Positions 8,938 through 18,195 of a stretch of 64,000 nucleotides of DNA are shown one piece after another. Each line of letters begins with the position of its first letter. Position 1 is the first letter of the stretch. The stretch lies in assembly GCA_042088965.1 (NCBI GenBank), contig JBELLC010000001.1, positions 1-64,000 of the forward strand, in the 5' to 3' direction. The DNA is from TMED26 sp042088965 (GTDB taxonomy: Bacteria; Pseudomonadota; Alphaproteobacteria; Thalassobaculales; Thalassobaculaceae). The notes below the pieces were generated by a model, which saw only the letters and a program-made list of their open reading frames with translations, was not told the DNA's origin and searched no databases. Made by a program: the position numbers and the translations under genes.

Positions 8938-10167
8938 TTGCGAGATCAATCTCAAGCCATCATCGGTGTCACCGATCCTATCAAATTTAAGGCCGATTAT
9001 GAAACTTTCCGGCCTGCGCCGGATGACAAGCCACCAACGGTTCTACAAGTTTTGCCGGCGCTTGTCTCAGGCGGGGTTGAGCGCGGCACTATTGAGATTG
9101 CCGAAGCGCTTATCGCGGCCGGTTGGCGCGCCATGGTGGTGTCATCTGGCGGCCCCATGGTGCGTGAATTAGAGCGGCTGGGTGCAACCCATCTTGAGCG
9201 GCCCATCCATTCAAAATCACCGTTGCGGTGGCGGCAAAATATAAATGACCTCGCCGCCATCCTTAACGCCCATGATGTGGATATTGTGCATGCACGCTCG
9301 CGCATGCCCGCCTGGATTGCCTATCAGGCATCACGGCGGCAGAAATGCCCCTTCGTGACGACTTTTCATGGCCGCCATCCTGATCTCAATCCGCTGAAGA
9401 AACTTTACAACAGCATCCTCACGCGCGGTGACAGGGTAATTGCAATCTCGCATTTTGTTGCCGACGATATCGCCAACCGCTACCACTTTGATGTCAATAA
9501 ACTCCGCATTATCCAGCGCGGCGTTGATCTAAACTTGTTTGATCCAGATCGGGTCAGTGCCGAACGTCTGATCAAGCTGGCTCATGAATGGCGGCTGCCT
9601 GATGGTGTGCCGATTATCATGTTACCGGCGCGGGTCACACGTTGGAAAGGCCATGAACTTTTGATCCAGGCACTTGCCGCGCTAACAGATGTGAGTTTTC
9701 GATGTTTGATGGTCGGCAACGCCGATGATAAAGCCCCCTTTAAAGCAGCACTGCAACGCCAAGCGGAAAATTATGGTGTTGCTGACCGGGTTCATTTCGT
9801 GGGGACATGGCGCGACATGCCTGCCGCCTATAAAATCGCTGATGTCGTGGTCTCCCCAACCCTCATTCCGGAACCTTTTGGACGGGTGGTGGTGGAGGCA
9901 CAAGCCATGGGGCGGCCTGTCATCGCCAGCGCCCATGGCGGCCATTTAGAAACCATCATTGACGGCAAAACCGGTTGGCTTACACCCGCAAATGACGCCG
10001 CCGCTTTGAGCGCGGCGTTACGCCATGCGCTCAACATAAGTGCAGATGACCGCGCCAATATGTCAGCCGCCGCAATCGCACATGCACAAAAGCAGTTTTC
10101 CAGCTTTGACATGTGTGCCCGCACGCTGGCCGTCTACAGCGAAATTTTGACTGAGAGCACCGCCTAA
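8938..10167 (+). CDS. GT4-family glycosyltransferase
   Basis: A 409-residue GT-B-fold glycosyltransferase. The N-terminal half has VLQVLPALVSGGVERG, the usual donor-sugar start of GT4 enzymes. The C-terminal half has RVTRWKGHELLIQAL and the EPFGRVVVEAQAMGRPVIAS block with the conserved EX7E glutamates. It probably adds a sugar to lipopolysaccharide or another surface glycan at the cytoplasmic face. The open frame reaches back to 8842 inside the divergent hydrolase gene. I prefer the TTG at 8938 because GGAG at 8925-8928 is correctly spaced and there is no ATG or GTG between 8894 and the conserved region. Confidence 0.85.
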   Translation: MRDQSQAIIGVTDPIKFKADYETFRPAPDDKPPTVLQVLPALVSGGVERGTIEIAEALIAAGWRAMVVSSGGPMVRELERLGATHLERPIHSKSPLRWRQNINDLAAILNAHDVDIVHARSRMPAWIAYQASRRQKCPFVTTFHGRHPDLNPLKKLYNSILTRGDRVIAISHFVADDIANRYHFDVNKLRIIQRGVDLNLFDPDRVSAERLIKLAHEWRLPDGVPIIMLPARVTRWKGHELLIQALAALTDVSFRCLMVGNADDKAPFKAALQRQAENYGVADRVHFVGTWRDMPAAYKIADVVVSPTLIPEPFGRVVVEAQAMGRPVIASAHGGHLETIIDGKTGWLTPANDAAALSAALRHALNISADDRANMSAAAIAHAQKQFSSFDMCARTLAVYSEILTESTA

Positions 10168-10171
10168 GGCC

Positions 10172-11113
10172 ATGACCAAAGAACGTGTTTTGGTAATTAA
10201 GTTGGGAGCGCTGGGCGATCTTGTTTTCGCACTTGGGCCCATGCAGGCGATCCGTAATCATCACCCGGATGCCGCCATTACCTGCCTGACTCGGGCGCTC
10301 TATTGCGAGCTGCTGGAAAAAACCGGCCTGTTTGACCATATCTGGGTAGACCCAAATGCCAAGCTTCTAGACCTTAAAAAATCACTTCGTTTTCGCAAAA
10401 AATTGCGGGCAGCGGGGTTTTCCTGGGTCTATGACCTGCAGACATCTGAACGCAGCAGCAGTTATTTAAACCTATTCTGGCCGGGCCCTTATCCAAACTG
10501 GTCTGGTATCGCTCGCACGGCCAGTCATCGCCATGCTTACCCCAAACCGAACCGACAACACACAATTGACCGTCACCGTGCCCAGCTTGCCATTAGCGGT
10601 ATTCATGATGTCCCGCTGACGCAGCTTGACGGTATTGAGAGCGATATCACAGGCTTTAACCTGCCGGCGAAATTTGTCCTTTTGGTGCCAGGGTCATCGC
10701 CACATAGCCTGGACAAACGCTGGCCAACGGAACGGTTTCAGCATATTGCGGCGCGCCTCATCGCCGCTGGCACGCGCCCGGTGATCATCGGCGGACCTGG
10801 CGAACAAGCAATCGCTGCCGCTCTTTTGAAGGCCGTGCCAGAAGCGATTGACCTCACAGGTCAAACCAAAATCACGGATATTCCGGCGCTAGCACGCCAC
10901 GCCAAACACGCTGTCGGCAATGATACCGGCCCAATGCATCTCATTGCGGCGACGGGCTGTCCGATAACGATATTGTTCAACCGCCGTGACGCACTCGACA
11001 AAAACCGACCTCGCGGCCCCCATGTAACGACACTGCATCGCGATGATCTTACCAATCTGAGCGTCGATGATGTCTGGGCGGCACTGCGAGCAGATCATGG
11101 CGCCTTGCCCTGA
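10172..11113 (+). CDS. GT9-family glycosyltransferase (heptosyltransferase-like)
   Basis: A 313-residue enzyme of the GT9 (ADP-heptose:LPS heptosyltransferase-like) family. It has the N-terminal VIKLGALGDLVFALG, the C-terminal PGSSPHSLDKRWP, and the VGNDTGPMHLIAA motif that binds the nucleotide sugar. It likely works on the lipopolysaccharide inner core. It starts 4 bases after the GT4 gene, so the two are co-transcribed and probably act on the same glycan. Without the donor specificity, WaaC/WaaF symbols are not assigned. Confidence 0.88.
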   Translation: MTKERVLVIKLGALGDLVFALGPMQAIRNHHPDAAITCLTRALYCELLEKTGLFDHIWVDPNAKLLDLKKSLRFRKKLRAAGFSWVYDLQTSERSSSYLNLFWPGPYPNWSGIARTASHRHAYPKPNRQHTIDRHRAQLAISGIHDVPLTQLDGIESDITGFNLPAKFVLLVPGSSPHSLDKRWPTERFQHIAARLIAAGTRPVIIGGPGEQAIAAALLKAVPEAIDLTGQTKITDIPALARHAKHAVGNDTGPMHLIAATGCPITILFNRRDALDKNRPRGPHVTTLHRDDLTNLSVDDVWAALRADHGALP

Positions 11114-11325
11114 AACCCTTGCGCTTATGGCCCAGCCCATGTACAAAACATCAGCTCCAAGGACAAAAAGCGTGATGGCAGTGATGCGTACACCTGCACA
11201 ATATACTATATGGCCATTTCGGTGCTGACCGGCATCGGAGTGGCGTTATCTGTGGCGTCATGAACGTCACCTGCCTGGTCGCATCTGCTTTTTGCCCCTT
11301 TTGGTCGTTTCTTTGAGATTGAGTC

Positions 11326-13254
11326 ATGCCTGACATTACCCTTCCTGACGGTTCTGTACGTTCTTTTGATGGCCCCGTGAGCGGCGGTGAGATTGCTGCC
11401 GACATTGGCCCGGGCCTGGCGAAAGCTGCAATGGCGGTTGTCGTTGATGGCGCGCAATGGGACTTGAACCGCAAAATTACCCACGATGTGCAGCTGTCGA
11501 TCATCACCGAGCGCGATGACGATGCGCTCGAAATCATCCGCCATGATACCGCCCATGTAATGGCCGAGGCTGTTCAGGAATTATATCCTGACGCGCAGGT
11601 CACCATTGGCCCGGCAATTGACAATGGCTTTTATTACGATTTTCATCGCAGCCTGCCCTTTACACCTGAAGATCTTGCGGCGATCGAAGCCCGGATGCAT
11701 GAAATCGTTGACCGCGATGAAGCCATCGTTCGGGAAGTTTGGACGCGCGATCAAGCCATTGCCCATTATCAAGCCGAGAACGAACCATTCAAAATTGAAT
11801 TGGTTGAATCCTTGCCTGGCGATGAGACCATCAGTTTTTATCGCCAAGGCAACTTCCTTGATCTGTGCCGTGGTCCGCACCTGCCTTCTACCAAACGGAT
11901 TGGTCACGCTTTTAAACTCATGACTGTCGCTGGCGCCTATTGGCGTGGCGATTCCAATCGCCCGCAACTGCAACGAATCTATGGCACAGCCTGGCGTAAC
12001 GAAAAAGAACTGCGCCAACATCTGCACATGTTGGAAGAGGCTGAAAAACGCGATCATCGCCGTCTTGGGCGCGACCTTGATCTGTTTCATATCCAAGAAG
12101 AGGCTGTTGGCTCGGTCTTTTGGCATCCTAAAGGTTGGTCACTTTATCGGGCCATTGAAACCTATCTGCGGGCGCGTTTAGAGGACGTTGGCTATCAGGA
12201 GGTAAAAACACCTCAGCTGATCGACCGCAGTTTATGGGAAGCATCAGGGCATTGGGAAAAGTTCCGTGAGAACATGTTCACCGCTGAGTCCGATGAGGAC
12301 CGCACCCTTGCCCTTAAGCCCATGAATTGCCCCGGACATGTGCAGATTTTCCGCCAAGGCCTGAAAAGCTATCGTGACCTGCCGATGCGGATGGCAGAAT
12401 TTGGATCCTGCCACCGTAATGAGCCGTCAGGTGCCCTCCATGGGATTATGCGGGTGCGTGCCTTCACCCAAGATGATGCACATATTTTTTGCACAGAAGA
12501 TCAAGTGCAATCTGAAAGTGTTGCTTTTTGTGACCTCTTGCAAAGCGTTTACAGAGATTTTGGTTTCCAAGAGCTCCGCGTTAAGTTTTCCGATCGCCCC
12601 GAGGTACGCGCTGGCGACGATGCAACCTGGGACCGGGCTGAAGCAGCATTAAAAGGCGCTGTTGAGGCGGCAGGCCTTGATTATACGTTAAATCCTGGCG
12701 AAGGCGCCTTCTATGGTCCAAAATTAGAATTTGTGCTGCGCGATGCCATTGGCCGCGACTGGCAATGTGGCACCTTGCAGGTCGATTTCGTTCTGCCCGA
12801 ACGCTTAGACGCCCATTACATTGATGAAAACAGCCAACGCCAACGCCCTGTGATGTTGCACCGCGCGATCATTGGCTCGATGGAGCGATGGATTGGGATT
12901 TTGATCGAACAATATGCAGGCCGCTTCCCTTTATGGCTGGCGCCGCTGCAAGTGGTGGTGACAACCATCACCAATGATGCCGATGATTACGGCCGGCAGG
13001 TTGCCGCCGCAGCAAAAGCTGCCGGGCTGCGGGTCGGCATTGACGTGCGGAATGAGAAAATCAATTACAAGATCCGTGAGCATAGCGATGCTAAAGTGCC
13101 CGCCATTCTGGTGGTTGGTAACCGCGAAGCCGAAGACGGTAGTGTCGCCATGCGGCGTCTCGGCGGCAAAGCACAAGAAGTGCTTGCGCTTGACGAGGCC
13201 ATTCATAGACTAACCACTGAAGCGGCGATGCCGACAGGCAACACTGCGTCATGA
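11326..13254 (+). CDS. thrS: Threonyl-tRNA synthetase
   Basis: A 642-residue class II aminoacyl-tRNA synthetase that charges tRNA-Thr. Domains in order: an N-terminal TGS domain (residues 1-60, ITLPDGS), an editing domain with the HDTAHVMAEA histidines and a Cys in DLCRGPH, a catalytic core, and a C-terminal anticodon-binding domain. The zinc ligands are visible as Cys in MNCPGH, His in TQDDAHIF and His in VMLHRAIIGS. Motif 2 reads CHRNEPSGALHG. It heads the translation cluster thrS-infC-rpmI-rplT-pheST. The 212-base gap upstream holds no clear gene; a weak TTGCGC-N17-TACAAA promoter-like pair lies at 11119-11147. Confidence 0.98.
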   Translation: MPDITLPDGSVRSFDGPVSGGEIAADIGPGLAKAAMAVVVDGAQWDLNRKITHDVQLSIITERDDDALEIIRHDTAHVMAEAVQELYPDAQVTIGPAIDNGFYYDFHRSLPFTPEDLAAIEARMHEIVDRDEAIVREVWTRDQAIAHYQAENEPFKIELVESLPGDETISFYRQGNFLDLCRGPHLPSTKRIGHAFKLMTVAGAYWRGDSNRPQLQRIYGTAWRNEKELRQHLHMLEEAEKRDHRRLGRDLDLFHIQEEAVGSVFWHPKGWSLYRAIETYLRARLEDVGYQEVKTPQLIDRSLWEASGHWEKFRENMFTAESDEDRTLALKPMNCPGHVQIFRQGLKSYRDLPMRMAEFGSCHRNEPSGALHGIMRVRAFTQDDAHIFCTEDQVQSESVAFCDLLQSVYRDFGFQELRVKFSDRPEVRAGDDATWDRAEAALKGAVEAAGLDYTLNPGEGAFYGPKLEFVLRDAIGRDWQCGTLQVDFVLPERLDAHYIDENSQRQRPVMLHRAIIGSMERWIGILIEQYAGRFPLWLAPLQVVVTTITNDADDYGRQVAAAAKAAGLRVGIDVRNEKINYKIREHSDAKVPAILVVGNREAEDGSVAMRRLGGKAQEVLALDEAIHRLTTEAAMPTGNTAS

Positions 13255-13287
13255 ACCGATACTTGAAAACACCAAAGGAGTTGTTCC

Positions 13288-13824
13288 ATCGCTAGACCAC
13301 CATTCGCCCAAACACCAGCAAAAGACGGGCCGCGTGTTAATACAGATATAACCAATGCATCGATCCGTTGCATTGGCTCAGACGGTGACATGCTCGGCGT
13401 TATGACTGTCGATGACGCCCTTCGCCGGGCCGAACAAGAAGGCCTTGATCTGGTTGAGATCTCGCCGAATTCGGATCCCCCCGTCTGTAAAATTCTGGAC
13501 TATGGTAAATACAAATACGAAGCCCAGAAAAAGCTTAATGCGGCTCGAAAAAGCCAAAAAGTTATCGAAGTCAAAGAGGTCAAATTAAGACCAAACATTG
13601 ATGAACATGACTATCAGGTGAAATTGCGCAATATGGGTCGGTTTTTAGACTCAGGTGACAAGGTGAAGGTGACGATGCGCTTCCGTGGCCGCGAGATGGC
13701 GCACCAAAACCTGGGGATGAACGTGTTGAACCGGGTCCGCGATGACGTCGGCGAAGACGCTAAGGTCGAAGCTGAACCAAAGCTTGAAGGTCGCCAGATG
13801 GTGATGGTTTTGGCACCGAAGTAA
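13288..13824 (+). CDS. infC: Translation initiation factor IF-3, ATC start codon
   Basis: A 178-residue IF-3 that binds the 30S subunit and checks start-codon choice. The N-terminal domain starts at PRVNTDITNASIRCIG and the C-terminal domain covers about residues 85-178. The frame has an in-frame TGA at 13264 and no ATG, GTG or TTG before the ATG at 13390, which would delete much of the N-domain. The only sensible start is ATC at 13288, with AAAGGAG at 13274-13280 ideally placed. Rare AUU/AUC starts on infC are known in bacteria and let IF-3 repress its own synthesis. It lies 33 bases after thrS. Confidence 0.95.
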   Translation: MARPPFAQTPAKDGPRVNTDITNASIRCIGSDGDMLGVMTVDDALRRAEQEGLDLVEISPNSDPPVCKILDYGKYKYEAQKKLNAARKSQKVIEVKEVKLRPNIDEHDYQVKLRNMGRFLDSGDKVKVTMRFRGREMAHQNLGMNVLNRVRDDVGEDAKVEAEPKLEGRQMVMVLAPK

Positions 13825-13866
13825 TTCAGCCTGCCAAGGCGGCCTAGCTGTTGATTTAAGTCAAGG

Positions 13867-13978
13867 GCACCATGGTGCTTGATTCTGTGCCAGACGACCA
13901 GTATAACCCGGCAACCCAAAAGGGTTGCACAACCGAGCCGCGGCGAAAGGGCATGCCCGGCCGGTGACTGACTGTCAG
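13867..13978 (+). promoter_or_regulatory. Structured leader between infC and rpmI
   Basis: The 202-base gap has several perfect small inverted repeats: GCACCATGGTGC (13867-13878), GCAACCC-AAAA-GGGTTGC (13911-13928) and CTGAC-T-GTCAG (13968-13978). In other bacteria ribosomal protein L20 represses rpmI-rplT by binding a structured leader, so an autoregulatory site is plausible here. No match to a known L20 leader could be tested, and no uridine-rich terminator tract follows. Confidence 0.35.
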
Positions 13979-14026
13979 ACCGCTGATGTGGTCAAGGACA
14001 GGAACCGCTAGAATAAGGAGTGAGAA

Positions 14027-14224
14027 ATGCCCAAGCTTAAGACCAAAAGTGGGGTCAAAAAGCGTTTCAGCTTGACCGCCAAGGGGAAAGTGCGCGGCAA
14101 TGTCGGCTATAAACAGCATGGCATGCGCAAACGTCCACAAAAGATGATCAGAAGCGCGCGTGGGACCATGATCCTGTCCGACGCAGATGCAAAGATCATC
14201 AAAAAATTCCTTCCCTACGGTTAA
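14027..14224 (+). CDS. rpmI: 50S ribosomal protein L35
   Basis: A 65-residue, strongly basic protein beginning MPKLKTKSGVKKRF, with the conserved AKGKVRG and LSDADAKIIKKFLPYG ends. It is a component of the large ribosomal subunit. A good ribosome site (AAGGAG) precedes the ATG. It is followed after 12 bases by rplT, the standard infC-rpmI-rplT order. Confidence 0.98.
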   Translation: MPKLKTKSGVKKRFSLTAKGKVRGNVGYKQHGMRKRPQKMIRSARGTMILSDADAKIIKKFLPYG

Positions 14225-14236
14225 AGGAGCGCAAAA

Positions 14237-14602
14237 ATGGCTCGTGTAAAACGGGGCGTCACACAGCACGCCCGTCACAAAAAAGTTATTTCTCGTGCGA
14301 AGGGCTATTATGGCCGCCGGAAGAATGTCTTTCGGACAGCGGTGCAAGCCGTCGAGAAAGCCGCGCAATACGCCTATCGTGACCGCCGTAACCGGAAACG
14401 TGATTTCCGTGGTCTGTGGATTCAGCGAATCAATGCCGGTGTTCGCCAGCATGGCCTGACCTATTCACAGTTCATGAATGGTTTGAAGCGTGCCGGCGTT
14501 GAAGTTGATCGTAAGGTGCTGTCAGACTTGGCCATCCATGAGCCAAGTGCCTTCAAGAGCTTGGTCGATCAAGCACAATCAGCCCTGGCAGCCGCCGACT
14601 AA
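14237..14602 (+). CDS. rplT: 50S ribosomal protein L20
   Basis: A 121-residue basic protein, starting MARVKRGVTQHARHKKV, with the conserved GYYGRRKNVFRTA and DFRGLWIQRINAG blocks. It is needed early in 50S assembly and is the known autoregulator of this operon in several bacteria. AAAGGAG precedes the start. Length is usual for the family. Confidence 0.98.
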   Translation: MARVKRGVTQHARHKKVISRAKGYYGRRKNVFRTAVQAVEKAAQYAYRDRRNRKRDFRGLWIQRINAGVRQHGLTYSQFMNGLKRAGVEVDRKVLSDLAIHEPSAFKSLVDQAQSALAAAD

Positions 14603-14617
14603 CGATGTGGTGAGATA

Positions 14618-14676
14618 ATCGGCACATCTTTGCCGATGCTATGATCTTGAAACGGGGCCGCTTGTCAACGGCCCCG
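14618..14676 (+). terminator. Two hairpins between rplT and pheS (terminator or attenuator)
   Basis: The first hairpin is ATCGGCA-CATCTT-TGCCGAT at 14618-14637. The second is GC-rich, CGGGGCCG-CTTGTCAA-CGGCCCCG at 14653-14676, and is followed by CTTT. The second is the likely terminator of the ribosomal-protein transcript. Its place 40 bases before pheS also allows partial read-through or attenuation; no Phe-rich leader peptide is visible. Confidence 0.6.
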
Positions 14677-14716
14677 CTTTCGCATTGAAGCCGAGACAAA
14701 ACCGGGAAGATATGGA

Positions 14717-15793
14717 ATGGACGCCATAGACGAAATCCGCGAACGGACATTGGTCGCCATTGGCGCCGCCACCGATCCGAACCAGCTTGACGCGGTTAGA
14801 GTTGCTGCAATTGGTAAAAAAGGTGATGTGACAGGGCTAATGAAAACCCTCGGCAGCCTTGAGCCAGACGCCCGCCGCGCCTTTGGGCAAGCGGTCAATC
14901 AGCTGAAAGACGAGGTGCAAACGGCCCTCGATGCCCGCCGGACGGTCCTCGATAGTGCGGCGCTGGATGCCCGCCTCATGGCAGAACGCATTGACGTCAC
15001 CAAGCCGGCACGGTTTGAAGGCCAAGGCCGGATCCACCCCATCTCTCGCACGATTGACGAGCTCACAGCAATTTTTACCGAAATGGGGTTCACCATTGCT
15101 GAAGGCCCGGACATTGAAACCGATTTTTATAACTTCACCGCGCTCAACATTCCGGACGATCATCCAGCACGCCAAGAACATGATACCTTTTATCTGCCCC
15201 CCGACAGCGACGGCAAACGCAAGGTGCTGCGCACCCATACCTCGCCTGTGCAAATTCGGACGATGGAAAAAGTCACGCCGCCAATCCGAATTATTGTCCC
15301 CGGGCGGACCTTTCGCTCGGACCATGACGCCACCCATTCGCCAATGTTCCATCAGGTCGAAGGCCTGGTCATCGATAAGGCCACGCACATGGGCCACCTC
15401 AAAGGCTGCCTGATTGATTTCTGCCGGGCGTTTTTTGATATCGATGATCTGCCTGTGCGCTTCCGGCCCAGCTATTTCCCGTTCACAGAACCATCAGCGG
15501 AAGTCGATATTGGCTGTTCACGCGATGGCGGCGGTCTGAAAATTGGCGGCGGCGATGAATGGTTGGAAATTCTTGGCTCAGGCATGGTCCATCCGCGGGT
15601 CTTGGCGCATTGCGGGATTGACCCAAACGAATATCAAGGCTTTGCCTTTGGCATGGGGATCGAGCGGATCACAATGTTGAAATATGGCATTCCTGATCTG
15701 CGGCCCTTTTATGATAGCGACCTGCGTTGGCTGCGCCATTACGGCTTTTTACCCTTGCAGGTGCCAACAATTGCTGGGGGGTTAAACGGATGA
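14717..15793 (+). CDS. pheS: Phenylalanyl-tRNA synthetase alpha subunit
   Basis: A 358-residue catalytic subunit of the alpha2-beta2 synthetase that charges tRNA-Phe. It has an N-terminal coiled-coil arm (residues 1-90), then class II motif 2 around FRSDHDATHSPMFHQVEG, and motif 3 GFAFGMGIERITMLKYG near the C-terminus. Its stop overlaps the start of pheT by four bases (ATGA), so the two subunits are translationally coupled. Confidence 0.98.
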   Translation: MDAIDEIRERTLVAIGAATDPNQLDAVRVAAIGKKGDVTGLMKTLGSLEPDARRAFGQAVNQLKDEVQTALDARRTVLDSAALDARLMAERIDVTKPARFEGQGRIHPISRTIDELTAIFTEMGFTIAEGPDIETDFYNFTALNIPDDHPARQEHDTFYLPPDSDGKRKVLRTHTSPVQIRTMEKVTPPIRIIVPGRTFRSDHDATHSPMFHQVEGLVIDKATHMGHLKGCLIDFCRAFFDIDDLPVRFRPSYFPFTEPSAEVDIGCSRDGGGLKIGGGDEWLEILGSGMVHPRVLAHCGIDPNEYQGFAFGMGIERITMLKYGIPDLRPFYDSDLRWLRHYGFLPLQVPTIAGGLNG

Positions 15794-18195
15794 AGTTCAC
15801 CCTTAAATGGCTAAAGGCCCATCTGGATACTGATGCCAGCCTGCAAGATATCACCGATGCCTTAACCATGCTGGGGCTTGAGCTAGAAGGGGTCGAGGAC
15901 CGCGGTGCCGCCTTAACAGCGTTCACTATTGCCCATGTAATCGAGGCAAAACAACATCCTAATGCCGACCGCTTACGGGTTTGCATGGTCGATACGGGCA
16001 CCGAAACGGTTCAAGTTGTCTGCGGGGCACCAAATGCCCGCACTGGCATGAAAGGGGTTTTCGCCCCTGCTGGCGCGCATATTCCGGGGACCGGTATTGA
16101 TCTGAAGCCTGGCAGTATTCGCGGCGAGGCTTCTAACGGTATGCTCTGCTCCGAGCGCGAGTTGATGATCTCAGAAGATCATGAGGGCATTATTGACCTG
16201 CCAGAGGATGCCCCCGTCGGCACCCGTTATGTGGATTATGCCGGGATTGATGACCCTGTGATTGATATCGCGATTACCCCCAATCGGGCGGATTGCCTCG
16301 GTGTCCGCGGCGTTGCCCGGGATTTAGCAGCAGCGGGTCTTGGCACATTAAAGCCGCTGGACACCAGTCCAGTCGAGGGTCAGTTTGACAGTCCGATCCA
16401 GTGGCAAATCGACTTTTCAGAGGATCAAAAGCACCTCTGCCCATTGGTTGCAGGCCGTTATTTCCGCGGCGTGACCAATGGCCCAAGTCCTAAATGGATG
16501 CAAGATCGGCTGATCGCTGTTGGCTTGCGACCGATCTCCGCTTTGGTGGATATCACCAATTATGTGATGTTGGATGTGGGCCGGCCCCTGCACGCCTATG
16601 ATGCCGATAAAGTCGACGGCGACATCATCATTCGTACCGCCAAACCAGGTGAAAAATACCAAGCTTTAAATGGTCGCGAATACAGCTTTGATTCTGACAT
16701 GATCGTCATTGGGGACCGCAATGGTCCCGACGATTTGGCAGGTATCATGGGTGGCGAGCGGACCGGTTGTAGCGATGAGACCGAAAACATGTTTTTGGAA
16801 GTCGCCATCTTTGATGAAACCAATGTTGCCGCCACGGGCCGTAAACTGAATGTCTTGTCTGACGCGCGCTATCGCTTTGAGCGCGGTTTGGATCAAACCT
16901 CCCCCTATTGGGGCACAGAGCTGGCGACCAAGCTGGTTTTAGACATTTGTGGCGGCACCGCCAGCACGGTCGTCATGGCTGGACCCGGACGTAACTGGCA
17001 GCGACAAATTCCGCTGCACTATTCCCGCATCAAAACGCTTTGTGGGGTCGATATCGCTGAAACTGAGGCCAAGCGGATTTTAGGGGATCTCGCCTTTGAG
17101 GTGAGAGGCGATGGCGAGGCAATGTCTGTCACCCCGCCGCCCTGGCGCGGCGATATTGATGGGGAAGCTGACTTGGTCGAAGAAATCGTCCGCATCAATG
17201 GTTTTGATAAGATTGAGGCTGTGTCCCTGACCCGCCCACATGTCATTAGTCGCCCCGCGCTGAGCCCCCAACAGCAACGCGTGCGGCTGGCGCGCCGGGC
17301 CCTTGCAGGCCGTGGTATGGTCGAAGCAATCACCTTTTCTTTTATGCCAAGTGATCTGGCAAAACGCTTTGGCGGCGGCGAGGCTGCCTTGCATCTGGTC
17401 AATCCCATTTCCAGCGACCTGGATGTGATGCGGCCCTCTATTCTGCCAAACTTATTATCAGCAGCAGCGCAAAACCTGAATCAAAGTGTTACCGAGATTG
17501 CCTTGTTTGAAGTCGGCCCGCAATATGCTGACGATAGCCCCAAAGGCCAAGCAACCATGGCTTCTGGCCTGCGGATCGGCGATACCAGCCCGCGCCATTG
17601 GAGCCATGATGCCCGCGTTGTTGATGCCTATGATGCCAAAGGCGATGCCATCGCTTTATTGGCTGACCTGGGCGCACCAACAGCAAATTTACAGGTCTCG
17701 ATCGATGCGCCTGACTGGTACCATCCAGGGCGATCCGGCAGCCTTCGCTTAGGGCCAAATATCATCGCTTGGTTTGGGGAGATTCATCCTGCTGTTTTGC
17801 AAGATATGGACATCAAGGGCCGCGCTGTTGGCTTTGAGTTGTTCATCGACCGGGTGCCAATGCCAAAGTCGAAACGCAATGGCCATGCCAAAGCGATGCT
17901 GTTACCCTCACCCTTCCAGCCTGTGACCCGCGATTTTGCCTTTATTGTTGACCAGGACATGGCCGCGGAAAGCCTGCTTCGGGCGGCCAAAGGTGCGGAT
18001 AAAGAATTGATTTCGGGTGTCGGCCTGTTTGATGAATATCAGGGGAAGGGCGTGGCTGAGGATAAGAAATCTTTGGCCATCTGGGTGACATTGCAGCCCA
18101 AGACGGCGACTTTAACGGATGATGACATCAGCGCGGTCGCTGATCGGATCGTTGCTGCTGTTGGCAAAAACTGTGGCGGCGTGCTGCGCGGCTAG
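15790..18195 (+). CDS. pheT: Phenylalanyl-tRNA synthetase beta subunit
   Basis: An 801-residue subunit that carries the tRNA-binding and editing functions of phenylalanyl-tRNA synthetase. It starts MKFTLKWLKAHLD at 15790, overlapping pheS by four bases; the frame extends to 15727 but that part lies inside pheS. The order is N-terminal tRNA-binding (EMAP-like) domain at about 40-150, B3/4 editing domain, B5 domain, a catalytic-like core, and a C-terminal ferredoxin-like anticodon domain (SPFQPVTRDFAFIVD). Its stop shares the sequence CTAG with the stop of the convergent arsJ gene. Confidence 0.98.
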   Translation: MKFTLKWLKAHLDTDASLQDITDALTMLGLELEGVEDRGAALTAFTIAHVIEAKQHPNADRLRVCMVDTGTETVQVVCGAPNARTGMKGVFAPAGAHIPGTGIDLKPGSIRGEASNGMLCSERELMISEDHEGIIDLPEDAPVGTRYVDYAGIDDPVIDIAITPNRADCLGVRGVARDLAAAGLGTLKPLDTSPVEGQFDSPIQWQIDFSEDQKHLCPLVAGRYFRGVTNGPSPKWMQDRLIAVGLRPISALVDITNYVMLDVGRPLHAYDADKVDGDIIIRTAKPGEKYQALNGREYSFDSDMIVIGDRNGPDDLAGIMGGERTGCSDETENMFLEVAIFDETNVAATGRKLNVLSDARYRFERGLDQTSPYWGTELATKLVLDICGGTASTVVMAGPGRNWQRQIPLHYSRIKTLCGVDIAETEAKRILGDLAFEVRGDGEAMSVTPPPWRGDIDGEADLVEEIVRINGFDKIEAVSLTRPHVISRPALSPQQQRVRLARRALAGRGMVEAITFSFMPSDLAKRFGGGEAALHLVNPISSDLDVMRPSILPNLLSAAAQNLNQSVTEIALFEVGPQYADDSPKGQATMASGLRIGDTSPRHWSHDARVVDAYDAKGDAIALLADLGAPTANLQVSIDAPDWYHPGRSGSLRLGPNIIAWFGEIHPAVLQDMDIKGRAVGFELFIDRVPMPKSKRNGHAKAMLLPSPFQPVTRDFAFIVDQDMAAESLLRAAKGADKELISGVGLFDEYQGKGVAEDKKSLAIWVTLQPKTATLTDDDISAVADRIVAAVGKNCGGVLRG

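Noticed and set aside
11140..11316. Two short ORFs (11140-11229 and 11260-11316) as possible thrS leader peptides
   Set aside because: Neither has a ribosome site or a run of Thr codons. They are probably chance.
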